A DNA stretch of 64,000 nucleotides, taken from positions 264,501-328,500 of the forward strand of contig JAEMWC010000615.1 of assembly GCA_016490735.1 (NCBI GenBank), given 5' to 3'. The stretch comes from Pachyseris speciosa (Eukaryota; Cnidaria; Anthozoa; Scleractinia; Pachyseridae). Made by a program: the position numbers and the translations under genes. The first letter of the stretch is position 1, and every line of letters starts with the position of its first letter. This document shows positions 40,505 through 52,518 of the stretch, piece after piece. Below the pieces are notes generated by a model that saw nothing but the letters and a program-made list of their open reading frames with translations, was not told where the DNA came from and ran no database searches.

Positions 40505-43500
40505 CATACATACTTTATTAGCATTCCCCGGGGGCTTTTCAATACTAAGAAGCAAAGTACATTATGATAATAAGCGAATGAAATTATAAAAAGCGATCAT
40601 TAAAATAATTATCTAGCATGTGCATTTTCAACTTTTTTTTAAATGATGTTAAAGATAACTGTTTAAAGTCTTTGTCTAAATTGTTCCAGATGTTGACTGC
40701 TCTGTGGAGGAAACGTCGCTGGCCAGACTTTGTCTTACTTAGAGGAATATCGAGGGATTCTCTGATTCTAGTATTATGATAGTGAATAGACTTGCGCTTT
40801 CGGAAAGGTTCACACAAGTATGTAGGGGCCAGTCCCTTGATGCACCTAAATGTCATTACTGTGTCTCTGTAGTGAAGATGCTCATTTACTGGTAGCCATT
40901 TGATCTCGCGTAACGCAGGTGTTATATGCTCAAATTTCTTGGTGTTCGTGATGATTCTGCACGCGAAGTTCTGAACAGCTTGAAGCTTCTTGATGTTTGC
41001 AGCAGTTGTGTTTGACCAAACTGTAGAGCAATAGAATAACTTGCTTAATACTAGGGCAGAGATGATCGTGTGTAGTGTGTTCCTATCGAAACTGTTCTTT
41101 ACCCTATTTATTTGACAAAGTTTGGCCATGCACGATGAGGTAATTTGATGGATATGTTGGTCATAGGTTAAGTTGTTATCTAGAATTATTCCGAGGTCCT
41201 TGGCGCTGGAAACAGGTGTGATCTCTTTCCCTAAGAAAGAGATCGCGATTTCGTTAGGAAGCCTGCGCAGTAGTTGCTGTGTCCCGACCATTAGGAACTT
41301 GGTTTTTTCAGGGTTGATTAATAGTTGATTTTTACAGCACCAAGCAGCCACACGTCTTAAATCTTCTTCAAGAACGCGTTCTGCGGATTCGGCATCTTTG
41401 ATTGGAAAGGATAGAAAGATCTTAGAGTCGTCTATGTAGGACTCGAAATTGCATACTTCTGGGGCGAGTGGAAGATCACTGATGTCAATACAAAACAAAA
41501 GTGGTGACAGTATTGCGCCCTGTGGTACGCCATGGGTGATAGGGAGGGGTGTAGATGTAGATGTGCCAATACGGACCGCTTGAGTTCTGCCAGACAGGTA
41601 ACTCTTAAACCATTTCGTGGTTTTGTTGGTGGCGACAAGGCGCAGCTTCTGTAATAATATGGAATGGCTAATGCTGTCGAAAGCTTTTGATAGATCTAAT
41701 AGTATCAGGGCTGACAGTCTCTTATTGTCCATAGCATCTAATAAGAGATCACTGATCATAATATTAAGAGTCTCTGTGGAGTGATATTTCCGATTACCAC
41801 TTTGATTTTTACTAAGGAGGCCATTACGTTGTAGATAATTGCTGAACTGTTGGAGTGCTACCTTCTCGCAGATCTTTGAAGCAACGGCAAGCATAGAAAG
41901 GGGGCGATTATTTGATGGCTCCTCGTGATCTCCTTCTTTCAGTAATGGTATGACTTCAGACACTTTCTAAGAGTTTGGAAATGTTGAAGTTGCGAAAGAA
42001 CAGTTGATGATGTCTGTCAAAGGGCCAAGGATAACGGGGAGGCAGTCTTTCATGATGCGTATGCTGACTTTGTCGGGGCCTGGAGACTTATTAGAAGGCA
42101 TAGATGATATAATCCGTTCGACTTGCGTGCAGGTAACTTGGGTGAAATTAAATAGTTCCTCGGACGAGGTAGTAGTCGTTGGTGGTGAAAATAGGCTTGT
42201 ATCTGAACTATTGATGTTGTTGTCTATGGCCAACTGTGAAGCAGTATGAGCAGCGTTTCTCCCAACAGAGGCAAAAAATTGGTTGAAATCATTAGCAACT
42301 AGCTCAGTGTCTCTACTATAGACCGGAATTTCTTTTTCTTTGGATGGAATACAAGTATTAATTATTTTCCATAGAGATCCAGGGTTATCTTTGTGTGACT
42401 GGACTTCGGTGCGGATGTAGTCACGCTCGGCATTCTTAAGAAGTTGTTTTACTGATCTCCGGGCTTCCTTGTAGGCCTTCCAGACGTCTGCGTTTCGGCT
42501 TTGTCGGTAACGACGAAAGAGCTGATCTCTAAAGGTCATCTGATCCTTAATTTCAGGTGTTACGTAAGGGCAGGGACGACTGCGAATTCTGATCGACTTA
42601 GTTGGTGCATGAGCGTCCAGTGTGGAAAGAAAAGTGTCATTAAACGTCGCAAGTTTGTGATTCACGTCTTCCTCAGAAAAGATCGAAAGAAATTGGTCTG
42701 ACTTGGTTGCTAGGTCCGCGGTGAACAGATCAGGATCATAACGCTTGTAACTCCTTGTTGAAATATAACATGGTGGATGTTTAGGTAGTTTCAGCTTGAA
42801 CTCCACGTATACAAGTAAGTGATCACTAATAGGAGAGTTAATAACGCCACGCGCATGGACGAGGTCAGGAGATGAGACTAAAATAACATCAATCAGAGAT
42901 TCGCAGGTGTCTGTTATCCTTGTTGGTGTTGTAATTATCTGCTTCAGGTTAGTCTCAGACAAAAAGTTAGACAAAGCTTTGCTCTCTGGGCTCTCCTTTA
43001 AGACGTTACAGTTGAGGTCTCCTAAGACTGCAATGGGCTTGTTCATGGTAAGTGCTTGAATATAACTAGGTTTCAAAAACTCTTCAAAACAGGACACAGG
43101 GCAATCCGGCGGTCTGTAGGATATGCAAATCACGACTGATCGCAATTTTCTGCATTGCAGTTTTAGCCAAAACTGATGGAAATAATTATCAGATACATGG
43201 GAAATGTCCTTCAGTACAGTGACTGTGATGTCTTTGCGAATATAAGCGCAGACTCCCCCGCCGCGTTTATGTAACCGATCCTGTCTGTAGAGCTTGTAGC
43301 CGTCGATGCTAACCTCAGAGTTGGTTACGGTGGTATTCAGCCAAGTTTCAGAGACGGTAATCACTTCGGTTTTATTCGCCGTGGCCCAATCCCTGAGCTC
43401 AATTAAGTGCGATGGACTACGGAGGGAACGAATATTCAAGTGGACAATCTTGAGCTTTGATGTTGTATAAATACGCTCGACAAAACTACTTGTAGGTTGA

Positions 43501-43900
43501 TCTCGAGACGTAGAAGATAGGTTTATGGTAGTAGACTCAAACGTTGAAATGTCGCGTGATGAAGTAGAAGGATAAGGCGAAACAGTGTTAGGAATTGTTT
43601 CCATGATGGCATCATAGGTGTGATCTTGAATATTTGATGAGACAGAGGAGGTTTTATGCAAATCGACTCCATTTGCTGGAACTTTAAATTTCGATGAAGA
43701 AAAAGATGTAAGAAAACGGGAAAAACTTCTCAGTCGTCCGCCTCGTTGTCCACGCAATCGACGTAGTATTCAAACGGTTTTTAATGCTTCAAAGACCGGC
43801 GAAGAAAGCGGTTTTAAAGCTCCCTCCCTGTTACGCGTGAGTTGACTTCCACATCGCACAGGAACCTTCCACCAAAAGCGCAATGACAGGAGAAAATTTC
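40476..43900 (-). mobile_element. CR1/L2-type LINE, nearly complete
   Basis: The 3' end is marked by GCCCCCGGGGAATGCTAATAAAG followed by an (ATGT)n microsatellite tail at 40,478-40,513. The long ORF occupies 40584-43757. The 5' limit is uncertain. It is inserted in an older L1 copy, whose ORF1 lies at 44.5-45.5 kb and ORF2 at 38.9-40.5 kb. Confidence 0.85.
40584..43757 (-). pseudogene. LINE ORF2: endonuclease and reverse transcriptase, one in-frame TAG
   Basis: About 1,055 codons in one frame, interrupted only by a TAG at 41967-41969. The N-terminal 90 residues are Ser/Thr-rich. The apurinic-type endonuclease follows: KIVHLNIRSLRSP, VSETWL, GGGVCAYI, VLGDLNCNVL and ISDHLLVYVEF. After a linker (TFRDQLFRRYRQSRNADVW) comes the reverse transcriptase: RPLSMLAVASKICEKV, LDLSKAFDSISHSIL, HGVPQGAILSPLLFC and the catalytic box SYIDDSK (YIDD, where CR1 elements usually have YADD). 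The C-terminal tail has AVNIWNNLDKDFKQLS. The rest of the frame is clean, pointing to a young copy. The TAG replaces a Trp-like codon and may be a recent mutation. Confidence 0.9.
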
Positions 43901-44534
43901 TTGAATATAATGACATCATTCAAATGTCCTGGATCTTGCGAGAATCTGGTAGATATTGGAATTGAAAATGACACCTAGACAAGTAATAAAACGAAATTTA
44001 AAAGGACCTAAGAAACTAAGCAGCCGGTCAGTGAAACGGCGCATAAAACCTTTTACATTTCAAAAGGAAAATTAACGATAAAAACGTTACATGACGTTTC
44101 GACGACCTCATGTCATCATTGTCAAATGTTGCTGCGCATGTATCAGTGCTGTAACATTCCTGTAGGAAAACGAAGGCATTTTAGATCGAAGTTGTTAGTC
44201 GCATTCATATCTTATGCGAAAAGCAGAAAAGCACTAGGTGGCGAAAGATGAGCCAAATCCCGGAATCCCCCTCACCGGCTGTGCAGATATAACAGAAGTG
44301 CCAAAAAAAAAAAAAAAAAAAGAAAAACAAAACAGCTATAAAGCTCTCTTGTTGGTGGGCAATGAAGAAAAATAAAAATGAAATGAATATATACATTCGG
44401 ATTGGAAAATAAAGCATCTGTAAAGACCCCACTTACACAAAACGAAGAACGGAGCACCAAATATAACAAGATACAAACCCATACCTCCGAGACCAGTTGT
44501 ATGGGTATTGTCATCTCCGGGCGTCAAGCATTTT
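43901..44534 (-). other. Mixed LINE linker with possible Penelope trace
   Basis: Around 44,085-44,125 the - strand reads TGATGACATGAGGTCGTCG followed by AAACGTCATG, which resembles Penelope-type 3' ends, but the hammerhead helices do not form. The remaining sequence may be the spacer between L1 ORF1 and ORF2. Neither assignment is firm. Confidence 0.35.
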
Positions 44535-45548
44535 TTACACGCTCCACAGAAAAGAGTAACTAGTTGCTAACAAGTTACACCCGCCTATTGATACAGGAGA
44601 ACTAAATTTGCACAATTTTGGAGCTGGAGGAGGGGAGGGGAAAACAACGATCAAAAGGACAACTTGCGAGAAAGGTTGATTTACTGGAACCAATTTGCCA
44701 TCAATAAATAGACGATCAGGTTGTGCTTTGCTGAAGAAGGCGTTCAGACCCTTTGTTTTTTTTACCCTTTTTGTTGTTGTTGTTGTTGTTGTTGGCACCT
44801 TTAAACTTACTCATTTGGCCTTTCCGGATGTCATACAGGTTTTTAGGAATGTCTCCATAAACGGCTAAGATAGTACCTCCAAGCTTCCTGCGAGCTTTCT
44901 GTAAAACCTCCTCGCGGTCGGCGTAGCGGAGAAATCTGGCCAAAATTGGACGTGCGCCATTTCTACGCTATTTACCTAAGCGATGAACGCGTTGAAATTC
45001 GATTTGCTGATGTGGTTCTTTGATGTTTAACTCATCTTCCAGAAACTGGTAGACAGCTGCCTTGGTGTGCCCGCTTGTTTCTTTGCTTTAGTCGGGCATG
45101 CGATCACAAGAAATAATTCTTTCAGAAATGCCGATAATTTTTAGGCTTTTCCTTCTGCTATAACATTCCAGATATAGAATTTGCTTGCGTAACTGTTCAG
45201 AAGTCAATGAGTGATTCTCTTTCAGGTCGTAAGCGTCTTTCTTGATTTCAACAATCTCTTCCCGCAGAAGTTCAGACTTTCCTTGAATTCGCTTACTGAA
45301 TGGCCGGTGTTCTTGAACTTAGATTCTAAGACGGACACGTCCCTTTCTAGCTTGCTAACTGATTCTTCAATGCTGGAAGCAGCAGTGGCGAGATTATTAA
45401 GACGCAGTTCTACAGCGTCTAGTTTATCGAGCTTGGATAACTTCGATAGGATGAGGTCAACTTTCTCGGCAAGGTCTTCCGTCACGTTGAACGTTTCAAG
45501 GATAGAAGATCTTGTTTTTCTTTTAGCAGTGGAGGTTAGTTTTTCCAT
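44535..45548 (-). pseudogene. L1-type ORF1p
   Basis: Opens at 45548 with a Lys-rich start and a heptad coiled coil (DLILSKLSKLDKLDAVELRL, SIEESVSKLERDVSVLESK). Near 44,940 the nucleic-acid-binding C-terminal domain follows (ARFLRYADREEVLQKARRKL). After an AAC repeat (poly-Asn) the frame shifts and ends with FFSKAQPDRLFIDGKLVPVN. These are the two conserved parts of L1 ORF1p, an RNA chaperone coating element RNA. The middle region contains several frame changes. Confidence 0.75.
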
Positions 45549-46962
45549 GGACGGTGTGTTAAGCTTAGAAAATTTCCGCGGAGCTTTTCAAGACGCGTCG
45601 TCACTCCTCCATGACTTGTGCGGTCTCACTTTGGTGTTATCGTTGATCTTCAAAGTTTGGCTCTTACAAGTATATCTAACTCTAACATTGGAGGATCTCT
45701 TTTTCTCCCAGCCAGCATTGTGAACTCCATTAGCCAGACTGCATGGTGCGTTTCATTAACCTTTTTCCGTTAAACGTAAGCCTGCATAGCAGACATTTTG
45801 GCTTTTTGGTGTACGAACGCTCGTTTAAAGACCGCCATTTTGCAAACCATCCAAAGAGAGAACTGGGGACAGTCAGTATAAGACATGGATTGCGGACTGC
45901 ATACCCGAACTGCGGCCCGGACTATGGACTGGGTATAAAATGGACTGGGTATAAAACGGGTCGGCAGTCCATCTTTTATACTGACCGAACTGGGGACCAG
46001 GGAATCACCTTTGGGCTCGCCCAGACCGTCTGTTAGTTTCATCATATAAGATCATTGGCGGCGTAAATAGAAGGATCATTTACCACTCGCCCACCCAATA
46101 TTCACCTGCTCTGCAGGCTAATCCAACGTCCCTGCCAATTTCATAGCTAATTTTCTGCCGAATAATTTTGCATCGTGAGTGTTTGTGTCTTTATTACTTA
46201 GCTCACACTTGGGCAATTTTCGTTCAAGATTCAGCGGTAGGAACAGCTTTACCTTCGTCTGAATAGATTATCAACAATACTGAGCGATAATTTGTATCCA
46301 CATTGCTTACGTAATAAATAACACCCTTGACTGGAGACCGAGCCTAGCCTCTTTGCACATGCCACAAAATTCTCAACATGACCAACATCTGCTGAATTAG
46401 TTAGACAAAGACAAAGATGTTTATTGCACGCAAAGATTTAAATAAACTAAATTACAAAAACAATTAAATATAAGTATGATAACTAAAGGGTGCTGGATCA
46501 AATAAATTAAATTCAATGTTAGCAGCGGAGGTAAAATATGGAGAGCACATATACACTAGCTATCGTACACACAAACGTTATTGTAACATGCACACAAACG
46601 TAACATCCACAACATAAAGTTTCGGTGTTCGAGACAAAAACGTAGAAAGTAGTAGCTGTTTCGGTGTTTCGCTATTTCGTCTTAGTTTCGGTGTTCGAGA
46701 AAATAAAAGTAGGAATAAATAGCTGTTTCGGTGCTTCGTTTCGCTGTTTCGTGGTTTAGTAATGCTCCTTCCAACCTGTTACAAACGCCTCAATTTTTAT
46801 ATTTAAGCGATAATAACTCAAAACCGATCTCGTGAAATAATGTGCTATTGATTCAACCTTTTAGAAAGTTAAAATATAGTGGAAGCGCGTTCAGAACCAT
46901 CTTAAGTCACAAATTTTACGTGGCTCAAAATCCACCTCCAATAAATTTTGCAAACTACGGGA
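45549..46962. other. Non-coding interval with LINE tail trace
   Basis: A tandem GGACTGGGTATAAAA motif lies near 45,925-45,960. A GACAAAGACAAAGATGTTTATT block near 46,407 looks like the tail of a - strand LINE. A GTTTCGGTG repeat occurs near 46,620-46,730. No gene recognised. Confidence 0.45.
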
Positions 46963-47076
46963 AGTAGTATGTCCGGCGTCTAAATAATACCACTTCCAAC
47001 CACACCAGTCCTTGTCGCTTCGCTCCTCGGACTGGTGTGGTTTCGGTAGTATTATTTAGACGCTGGACATACTACT
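46963..47076. mobile_element. Hairpin MITE
   Basis: The arms AGTAGTATGTCCGGCGTCTA and CACACCAGTCC are repeated in complement up to 47076, with a loop of about 16 bp near 47,020. It lies just left of Polinton-like element 2. Confidence 0.8.
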
Positions 47077-47325
47077 AGAGATTTCGAGAGGTGCATTTCG
47101 AGAGGTGCGTCACGCTAACTAGAAAAATTCGCCGAAAATTTTTCTTTTATATAGCGATGGCAGCGAATCACCCGAGTCACCACGCAATCACCCGATTGGT
47201 ACTCCTATTAGAGAAGTGTCTGATAAGGGTAACCAGCAAAGGTCCTCAATGCCAACCAACCACCCACCTGCAAAACAGCATACCCAATTAGAGAAACGCA
47301 CCCAAAGGGTAACCAAAAGCTCGAG

Positions 47326-48587
47326 ATGTCGAAAAACCACAAGCCGCGCAAGAAGAGCCCCAAGGCGACCCCACAAACAAAACTAAACCAACAAACCACC
47401 AAAGAAAACAAAACATTGTCTACAATGAATCCAGTCGAGTCAACAAAGGAAGAAGAGCACGACGAAGCGGCAATACTAGCATATCTAGACGAGGTATTCG
47501 GATCGGAAGAGCAAAAGCCAGTGCGGCACCGCGGACCAAAAAGGAAAGGCCTGTACCAGCGCCGCGCAAAAAGAATCCAGCCGATCGGAGCTGGGAAGAA
47601 AAGAAGGAAGAGGTAATGCGCCTCTTCCCACCAGCCCCACCTCAAAAGAAAAAATACCCCGATCGGTATTACTTTTCATTCCCCAAAGACTCACACACCC
47701 AAAACCCATCTCCCCGAGGTGTTGGCGGGGTTGTTGCGAGAGTTTGAAACTCCAATGGCCCGGCGTCGAACAGCAGCAAATTACCAGAAAAAAGTTGGAT
47801 CTTTGTTTGACAAAGATTTCGAGGCGGTTGAGGTGGGGAGACAAGGAAAACGTTTCATACTTTGGAAGAGTTTGAAAGATTTGGAAAAAGACCGAACGGA
47901 GTCTTTCATGAATAAGATTCGCGAAAAGGTGAACACTTTCTTCTACCTGAGATACACAAATTGTTACAAGTTGCGCAACATTGATGATGATTCGTTGACA
48001 GAGTGGTACGTACCCTCCAGGGGTTCCCCTGGTTTCAAAACATGGAGGGGGCTGGGCAGTGGTTGGCAGACAAAGAAAAGGAGCGGATTGGGCTTGCACA
48101 AATAGATCGTCCAACCACGAAATGGACCTTCGAAAGCCACTACCGAGTGGATGTCAAGGCAGTTCTTGATCGACAACCACTGTTGGGTACGGGACCACTT
48201 CCAACATGGCTGCGCAACTTGGCAAGAGGAAGAAACCAAACAATGATCGCGCTTGACACTTATCAGACGATCTCTGTTTCTGGCGTTGTTTGGCTGTGCA
48301 TTGGGATGCAAGACCTGATAGAAGCACCAACAGAGCCCGCGAGTTGGCGCAAAGTTATTTCAAACTTCCCACCCTTCCAAGCGACTGTCCCAGAACAAGG
48401 TTGGAAGATCTGGAAAAAATCGAGCAACATCTCCATCACTTACGTCCCGCTTCGGAATGGTTGGGCATCCGCGTCTACGAACCGGTGCGAGATGCACAAG
48501 GAAATGTGGACTGGTTCCTCCGGCGGAATCCAACCAACCAGTTGAAAATCATGGTAACTGGAATTTTTGAGGGACACGCATTTCTCG
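47326..48587 (+). pseudogene. Protein-primed DNA polymerase B of element 2, N-terminal part
   Basis: A Lys/Arg-rich start (KKSPKATPQTKLNQQTTK, GAGKKRRKR) leads through frame changes into MARRRTAANYQKKVGSLFDK, LRYTNCYKLRNIDDDSLTEW, KWTFESHYRVDVKAVLDRQP, ARELAQSYFKLPTL and EWLGIRVYEPVRDAQGN, and breaks off at GIFEGHAFLV, where a Penelope-like element begins. I recall this order from the N-terminal region of cnidarian Polinton polymerases. Lesions include a TAA at 47614-47616 and shifts near 48,000 and 48,290. It may start with a separate small basic protein. Confidence 0.75.
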
Positions 48588-49200
48588 TCTTAAGACCCTC
48601 CATGTAGAGGTTAGCTATCACTGCGGATACCGGGCTACCCATGGCTACTCCTTCTTGCTGCTCGTAAATCAGTCCAACATACTGGAAGTATGTGGATCTA
48701 AGAACGAAACTCAAGAGGTCTGCAATCTGCGTAGGTGTTAGAGTCGTGTGGTTGGCAAGGCACGGGTCAGCTTCTAGTTTTCGCAATGCAGTCTGTACTG
48801 CTCGTTCGATTGGAATGTTCGTGAACAGAGACACTACGTCGAAAGACACCATGATCTCGTTTTCTAGTACCCTTTCAGCCTTCACAATGGACACAAAATG
48901 AGCTGAGTTGTCAACTGTGTACTCTGAGTTCCCTGTTAGGGGAGATAATACATCGGCTAAGTAGGAAGACAGATCATAAGCAAAGGTGTTCACACAAGAG
49001 ACTATAGGTCTCAGTGGTGTGTTGGCCTTGTGTATCTTGGGAAGGCCATAAATTCTAGGTGGTTGCTTATGCTTGGGCCTGATCTTGTTATACACAGAAT
49101 CTGTCAGGTGTCCAGCTCGCTTTAGGCTCAGAAGTTTCTCAGTCAGCTTTCGGCTTAAGCGGTCCGTTGGGTCCTTCTTAAGAAGCTGACTCGCTCTTAC
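48588..49200 (-). pseudogene. Penelope-like reverse transcriptase, inverted segment
   Basis: Reading leftwards: PPRIYGLPKIHKANTPLRP, then IMVSFDVVSLFTNIPIERAV (RT motif A with Asp), and GLIYEQQEGVAMGSPVSAVI (motif B), ending IANLYMEGL at the edge. These are the standard motifs of Penelope-type RTs, related to telomerase. The catalytic YADD box, expected just after the edge, is missing from both segments. Confidence 0.85.
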
Positions 49201-49210
49201 AACACCTCAA

Positions 49211-50217
49211 TGGTCAACAGCCGACAATCCGTTTCACAATGGAAACTGTGAATGACCACTAAATTCCCTTCCTTGGTACGTTGATCATCAAGGATTCGAA
49301 TGGATACCACTCTACCAGTGTTTACAGAAAGCCTACACACACTGACCAGTACCTAGCGTATGATTCACACCACCCGCAATCTGTAAAACGCGGTATTGTC
49401 AAGTGCCTGTACGATCGATCAAAATACCTCATAACAAAAACCATCAGTTATCTCTCGTGAAAAGAAACACCTCTCATCGGTCCTTGTTTCCAACGGTTAT
49501 CCGTTTTCGTTTATAAAAAATCTTACAAAAACCAAGGGACGAACAATCACTAAAGAACCTGAACCCGGAATTAAATCTACTGTGATTCTGCCAAACGTCA
49601 AAGGCACATCGGAGGCTCTTCGTCGTTGCCTACAACAACAAGGCATACGGACTGTTTCCAGATCTGACACAACTCTTAGATCACAACTAGTGCGACTTAA
49701 GGACATTGTCGATCAGGTAAAACAAGACGGAGTAGTCTACAAGATTCCCTGCGAATGTGCTAAGGTTTATATTGGAGAGACGGGAAGATCTATGCATGAA
49801 CGGATTAAGGAACACAATAGAGACATACGGCTTGCTCGAACCCAATCATCCGCCGTTTCAGAACATAGCAACGCGACCTGACATTATCCGCTCTTGGAGG
49901 AAGTTAAATTTATTGACCGAGACCCACATTGGTACACCCGTAGGGTTAAAGAGGCTATTCACATAAGACTTCATCCTCACAACATTAACAGGGACAGTGG
50001 AATTGAAATTCCTGAAGCGTGGATGCCCACGATCAGACAACATAACAGCCGATCAGTACCAAAGCGGACCGCTGAGGGAACAGTTTTTAGTCTGAATGAC
50101 AAGGATAGAAATCCTCCAATCAACAACAGCCTAAGCGAGGATCGAAACGCACCAATCACGACCAGCCACGGTGCTTCTTATTCTAACACGCAACCAGTCG
50201 ACACCATCGCCTGCTAA
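49211..50217 (+). pseudogene. Penelope-like RT C-terminus and GIY-YIG endonuclease
   Basis: The RT tail reads FPFLGTLIIKDSNG and VYRKPTHTDQYLAYDSHHPQ, then in a new frame GVVYKIPCECAKVYIGETGR with the GIY-YIG nuclease core (YKIPC and YIGETGR) and HERIKEHNRDI. After a frame change near 49,880 it continues EEVKFIDRDPHWYTRRVKEA and IEIPEAWMPTIRQHN to the stop at 50217. GIY-YIG nucleases nick target DNA for insertion of Penelope elements. Confidence 0.85.
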
Positions 50218-50251
50218 AGGCCAGCAGTATAGCGGTCGAAACGTCGCGATC
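50207..50251 (+). ncRNA. Hammerhead ribozyme of the Penelope 3' end (core mutated)
   Basis: The same fold as at 26117-26163. Stem I ATCGC/GCGAT is kept, but the first core box reads CTGCTAA instead of CTGATGA. The two changed bases are invariant in hammerheads, so this copy should not cleave. Confidence 0.75.
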
Positions 50252-50302
50252 CACATCTTTGTGACTCAATCGTGAGACGAAAGATTAACTCAGCTATCAT
50301 TA

Positions 50303-51410
50303 ATATCCTTGTTCATGAAGGAGTTGGAGCAGCGAGGGAAAAATATCCGAGAGGTTGTGAGGGGTGATTTTTTTCCAACCGATTTGAAATATCTCACCAA
50401 AAACCAGCTGGGCTTCATCGAAGAGTGGTGCGACCAAGTTCCAACCACCGGGTTCAACTCCGGCAACTACGATCTAAACATAATTAAAAAACACTGCTTC
50501 TTGGATGAGTTGACCCTTTCAACACAAAAAGTCAAGACGGGGAAAAATGCCAACAAAACCATGTACCTCTCGACACCACACTTTCGCGTTCTCGACATCG
50601 CCAACTATCTTGCCCAAGGGACCAGTTACGGGAATTGGGTGAAAGCATTTGGTTGCGAGGGAAAGTAATCTTGGTTCCCATACGAGTGGTTCGATTCACC
50701 TGACAAACTCGATTTCCGCGGGCTTCCACTCTACTCCGAATGGTATTCCAAACTACACAACAAATTCGTGTTGACAGCAGAAGAGCACGCGCAGTGTGTC
50801 CAGTCGTTCGAAGAGAAGGGATGAAAACTTTCACCGACTGTTTGGAATACTACAACAACTTGGATGTGATACCTGGTCTGGAGGCGTTAAAAAAAGCGGG
50901 CGATCTTTACCGAGAAAGGAATTGACATGTTGAAAGACGTAGTATCCACTCCGGGAGTCAGCATGCAATATCTCCTTCGAGGGTCATTCGAAAAAGGCGC
51001 GAGGTTATGGACGCCGGGGAAAGAGGCCTACAGAATGTTGAAAGGCGCAGTTGTTGGGGAGAGCGAGCCTTGTATTCACTCGGTACCACGAAGTGGGGAA
51101 GACCAGCATCCGAAGCCACCAAGTTCCGAACTCCCGCCCATGCAAGAAGATCCTGGGCTACGACGCAAATGTGCTGTACTTTTCGACAATGCTCCAAGAC
51201 ATGCCTCGTCGCAAGGAAACAGTCTCTCACATTGATGATCCAACCGGCTCGGTGGGAGAGACTTTAAAAAGGAACTTGATTCGGATTCCAGAAGTGGACA
51301 TCGAAATTCCCAAAGATTTGTGGCCGAAGTTCGAGGAGATGTGTCCATTCTTTGTGAACAAAGAGGTGTCCACTGAAGGTCGAGTATCACATCAACGGGG
51401 TTCGGGTGGG
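50303..51410 (+). pseudogene. Protein-primed DNA polymerase B of element 2, continuation
   Basis: Resumes with FMKELEQRGKNIREVVRGDF, then GFNSGNYDLNIIKKHCF (exonuclease motif II type), TMYLSTPHFRVLDIANYL, ending in the 119-codon ORF at 50,668. Another frame gives WFPYEWFDSPDKLDF, DCLEYYNNLDVIPGLEALKK (exonuclease III type Asp), SMQYLLRGSFEKG, LGYDANVLYFSTMLQDMP (motif A of the polymerase domain), and VDIEIPKDLWPKFEEMCPFF. It ends near 51,410, where it meets the end of the integrase gene. The polymerase thumb/finger half with the catalytic DTD box is absent. It contains several shifts and a TAA at about 50,666. Confidence 0.78.
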
Positions 51411-52419
51411 GGAGGTTCAGTGTCGGGTGGAACAACCATCAGCTCCTCTCAAACAAAGTTGCGTTACGGACTACTGCGAAGCCAGTACAGGGTGGGTTGG
51501 CGTGCTTTGGTCATAACCAACCCAATTTCGAACACATCCATTGACCAAAAAGGGTCGATGGCCCTTCGCTCACACCCCCCCCCCCCTCCAACTCGCTAGG
51601 CAGAGAAAGATAGCGAACAGACGTTCCTTGGGGGTGCGTTCTTTCATCAAAGCCGACAGAGCTTCGATAAGGAGCCGTGGCCGGTTCTGCATGCACCCGG
51701 AGTCGCTTAATTGCGTCGACGGGTTTCAAACCGATCAGCGGAGGGACTTCGTTGTTAATTGCGGCAACAACTCGCGGAAGCCTCTGCACCCACGCCACAG
51801 ACCGTTCTCCCTCAGGCAGGCGCATTTCGACAGCATACTGGTGGCGAAACAGCCACTCCGCAAGTATGCAGTTGACCCGTTGCACAATTCCTTGGTCGCG
51901 GTGGAGTCCCGGATGCTCACGTCGGATGGTTGTACCATGCTCCTCCATCTCTCGCGAGACAGCACCCATAAACTCTCGCCCCGGATCAACTTGCAGCAAC
52001 TTCGGCCATTTCAACGAGCTACGTTTGTAAATTTTCACGAAAGCAGAAGCGACTTCCCCCGATTCGTTCGTGGAGAGGAGCTCAGCCTCTTTGAAACAGC
52101 TGCCAATTCGCCAACAGTCAGCGCGTTTTTCCAAAGTTTGCCCCCAACTCTGTCATGGGGTAAGAAAATCAGGTTAGCTTGGTGCACCGCGTTGGGGATA
52201 GGCACATCAAACTTCGGTCGAGGAATGTATCGCGGTCGGGAAGAAACACTTGCCAAAAAGCCTGTTTGCACAACCACCTGTTCGCAACTTCCTCCGAGAC
52301 TCGCGCGTCTCGTGCCAATTTCTTCGCCGCGCCCAACCCCCTCCAGTAGCCCTCCGGGCTCTAATAAATTTTGGAAAGCCGCTGCTCTTGTTTGGAAGGA
52401 ACTTTTGACATTCATTTGA
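51411..52419 (-). pseudogene. Polinton-type integrase of element 2
   Basis: Reading leftwards: SSRPRYIPRPKFDVPIPN, VHQANLIFLPHDRVG, KIYKRSSLKWPKLLQVDPGR, EFMGAVSREMEEHGTTIRRE, HRDQGIVQRVNCILAEWLFR (the catalytic Glu position reads Q here), YQYAVEMRLPEGERSVAWVQ and INNEVPPLIGLKPVDAIKRL. The C-terminal domain follows up to about 51,420, where PPDT-like residues abut the polymerase remnant. Frame changes near 52,140, 51,600 and 51,550 (the last in a C13 run) break it. It runs head-on into the polymerase. A long + strand frame over this region is its shadow. Confidence 0.8.
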
Positions 52420-52518
52420 ATATATATTCATTGTAAATCCAAGGATAATCGGAATCGAGATCGGAGAAGACGAAAAAATAAGGCTTGGCAGTACCTTGCA
52501 GAATTTCGGAAACCCGAA

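Larger units (their letters stand above)
48588..50302. mobile_element. Penelope-like element with 5' inversion, inserted in the polymerase gene
   Basis: The left 0.6 kb holds the reverse transcriptase middle on the - strand. From 49,211 the rest of the element runs on the + strand: RT C-terminus, GIY-YIG endonuclease, and the hammerhead-bearing 3' end. The junction lies at about 49,200-49,211. This is the layout of a twin-priming product, with a stretch of the RT lost between the two parts. The last 280 bp match the copy at 26,078-26,353. Confidence 0.85.

Noticed and set aside
44075..44145. Hammerhead at the possible Penelope trace
   Set aside because: Stem II would have to use core bases and stem I does not pair convincingly.
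51541..52419. 292-residue + strand protein
   Set aside because: It is antisense to the integrase, whose conserved motifs are on the - strand.
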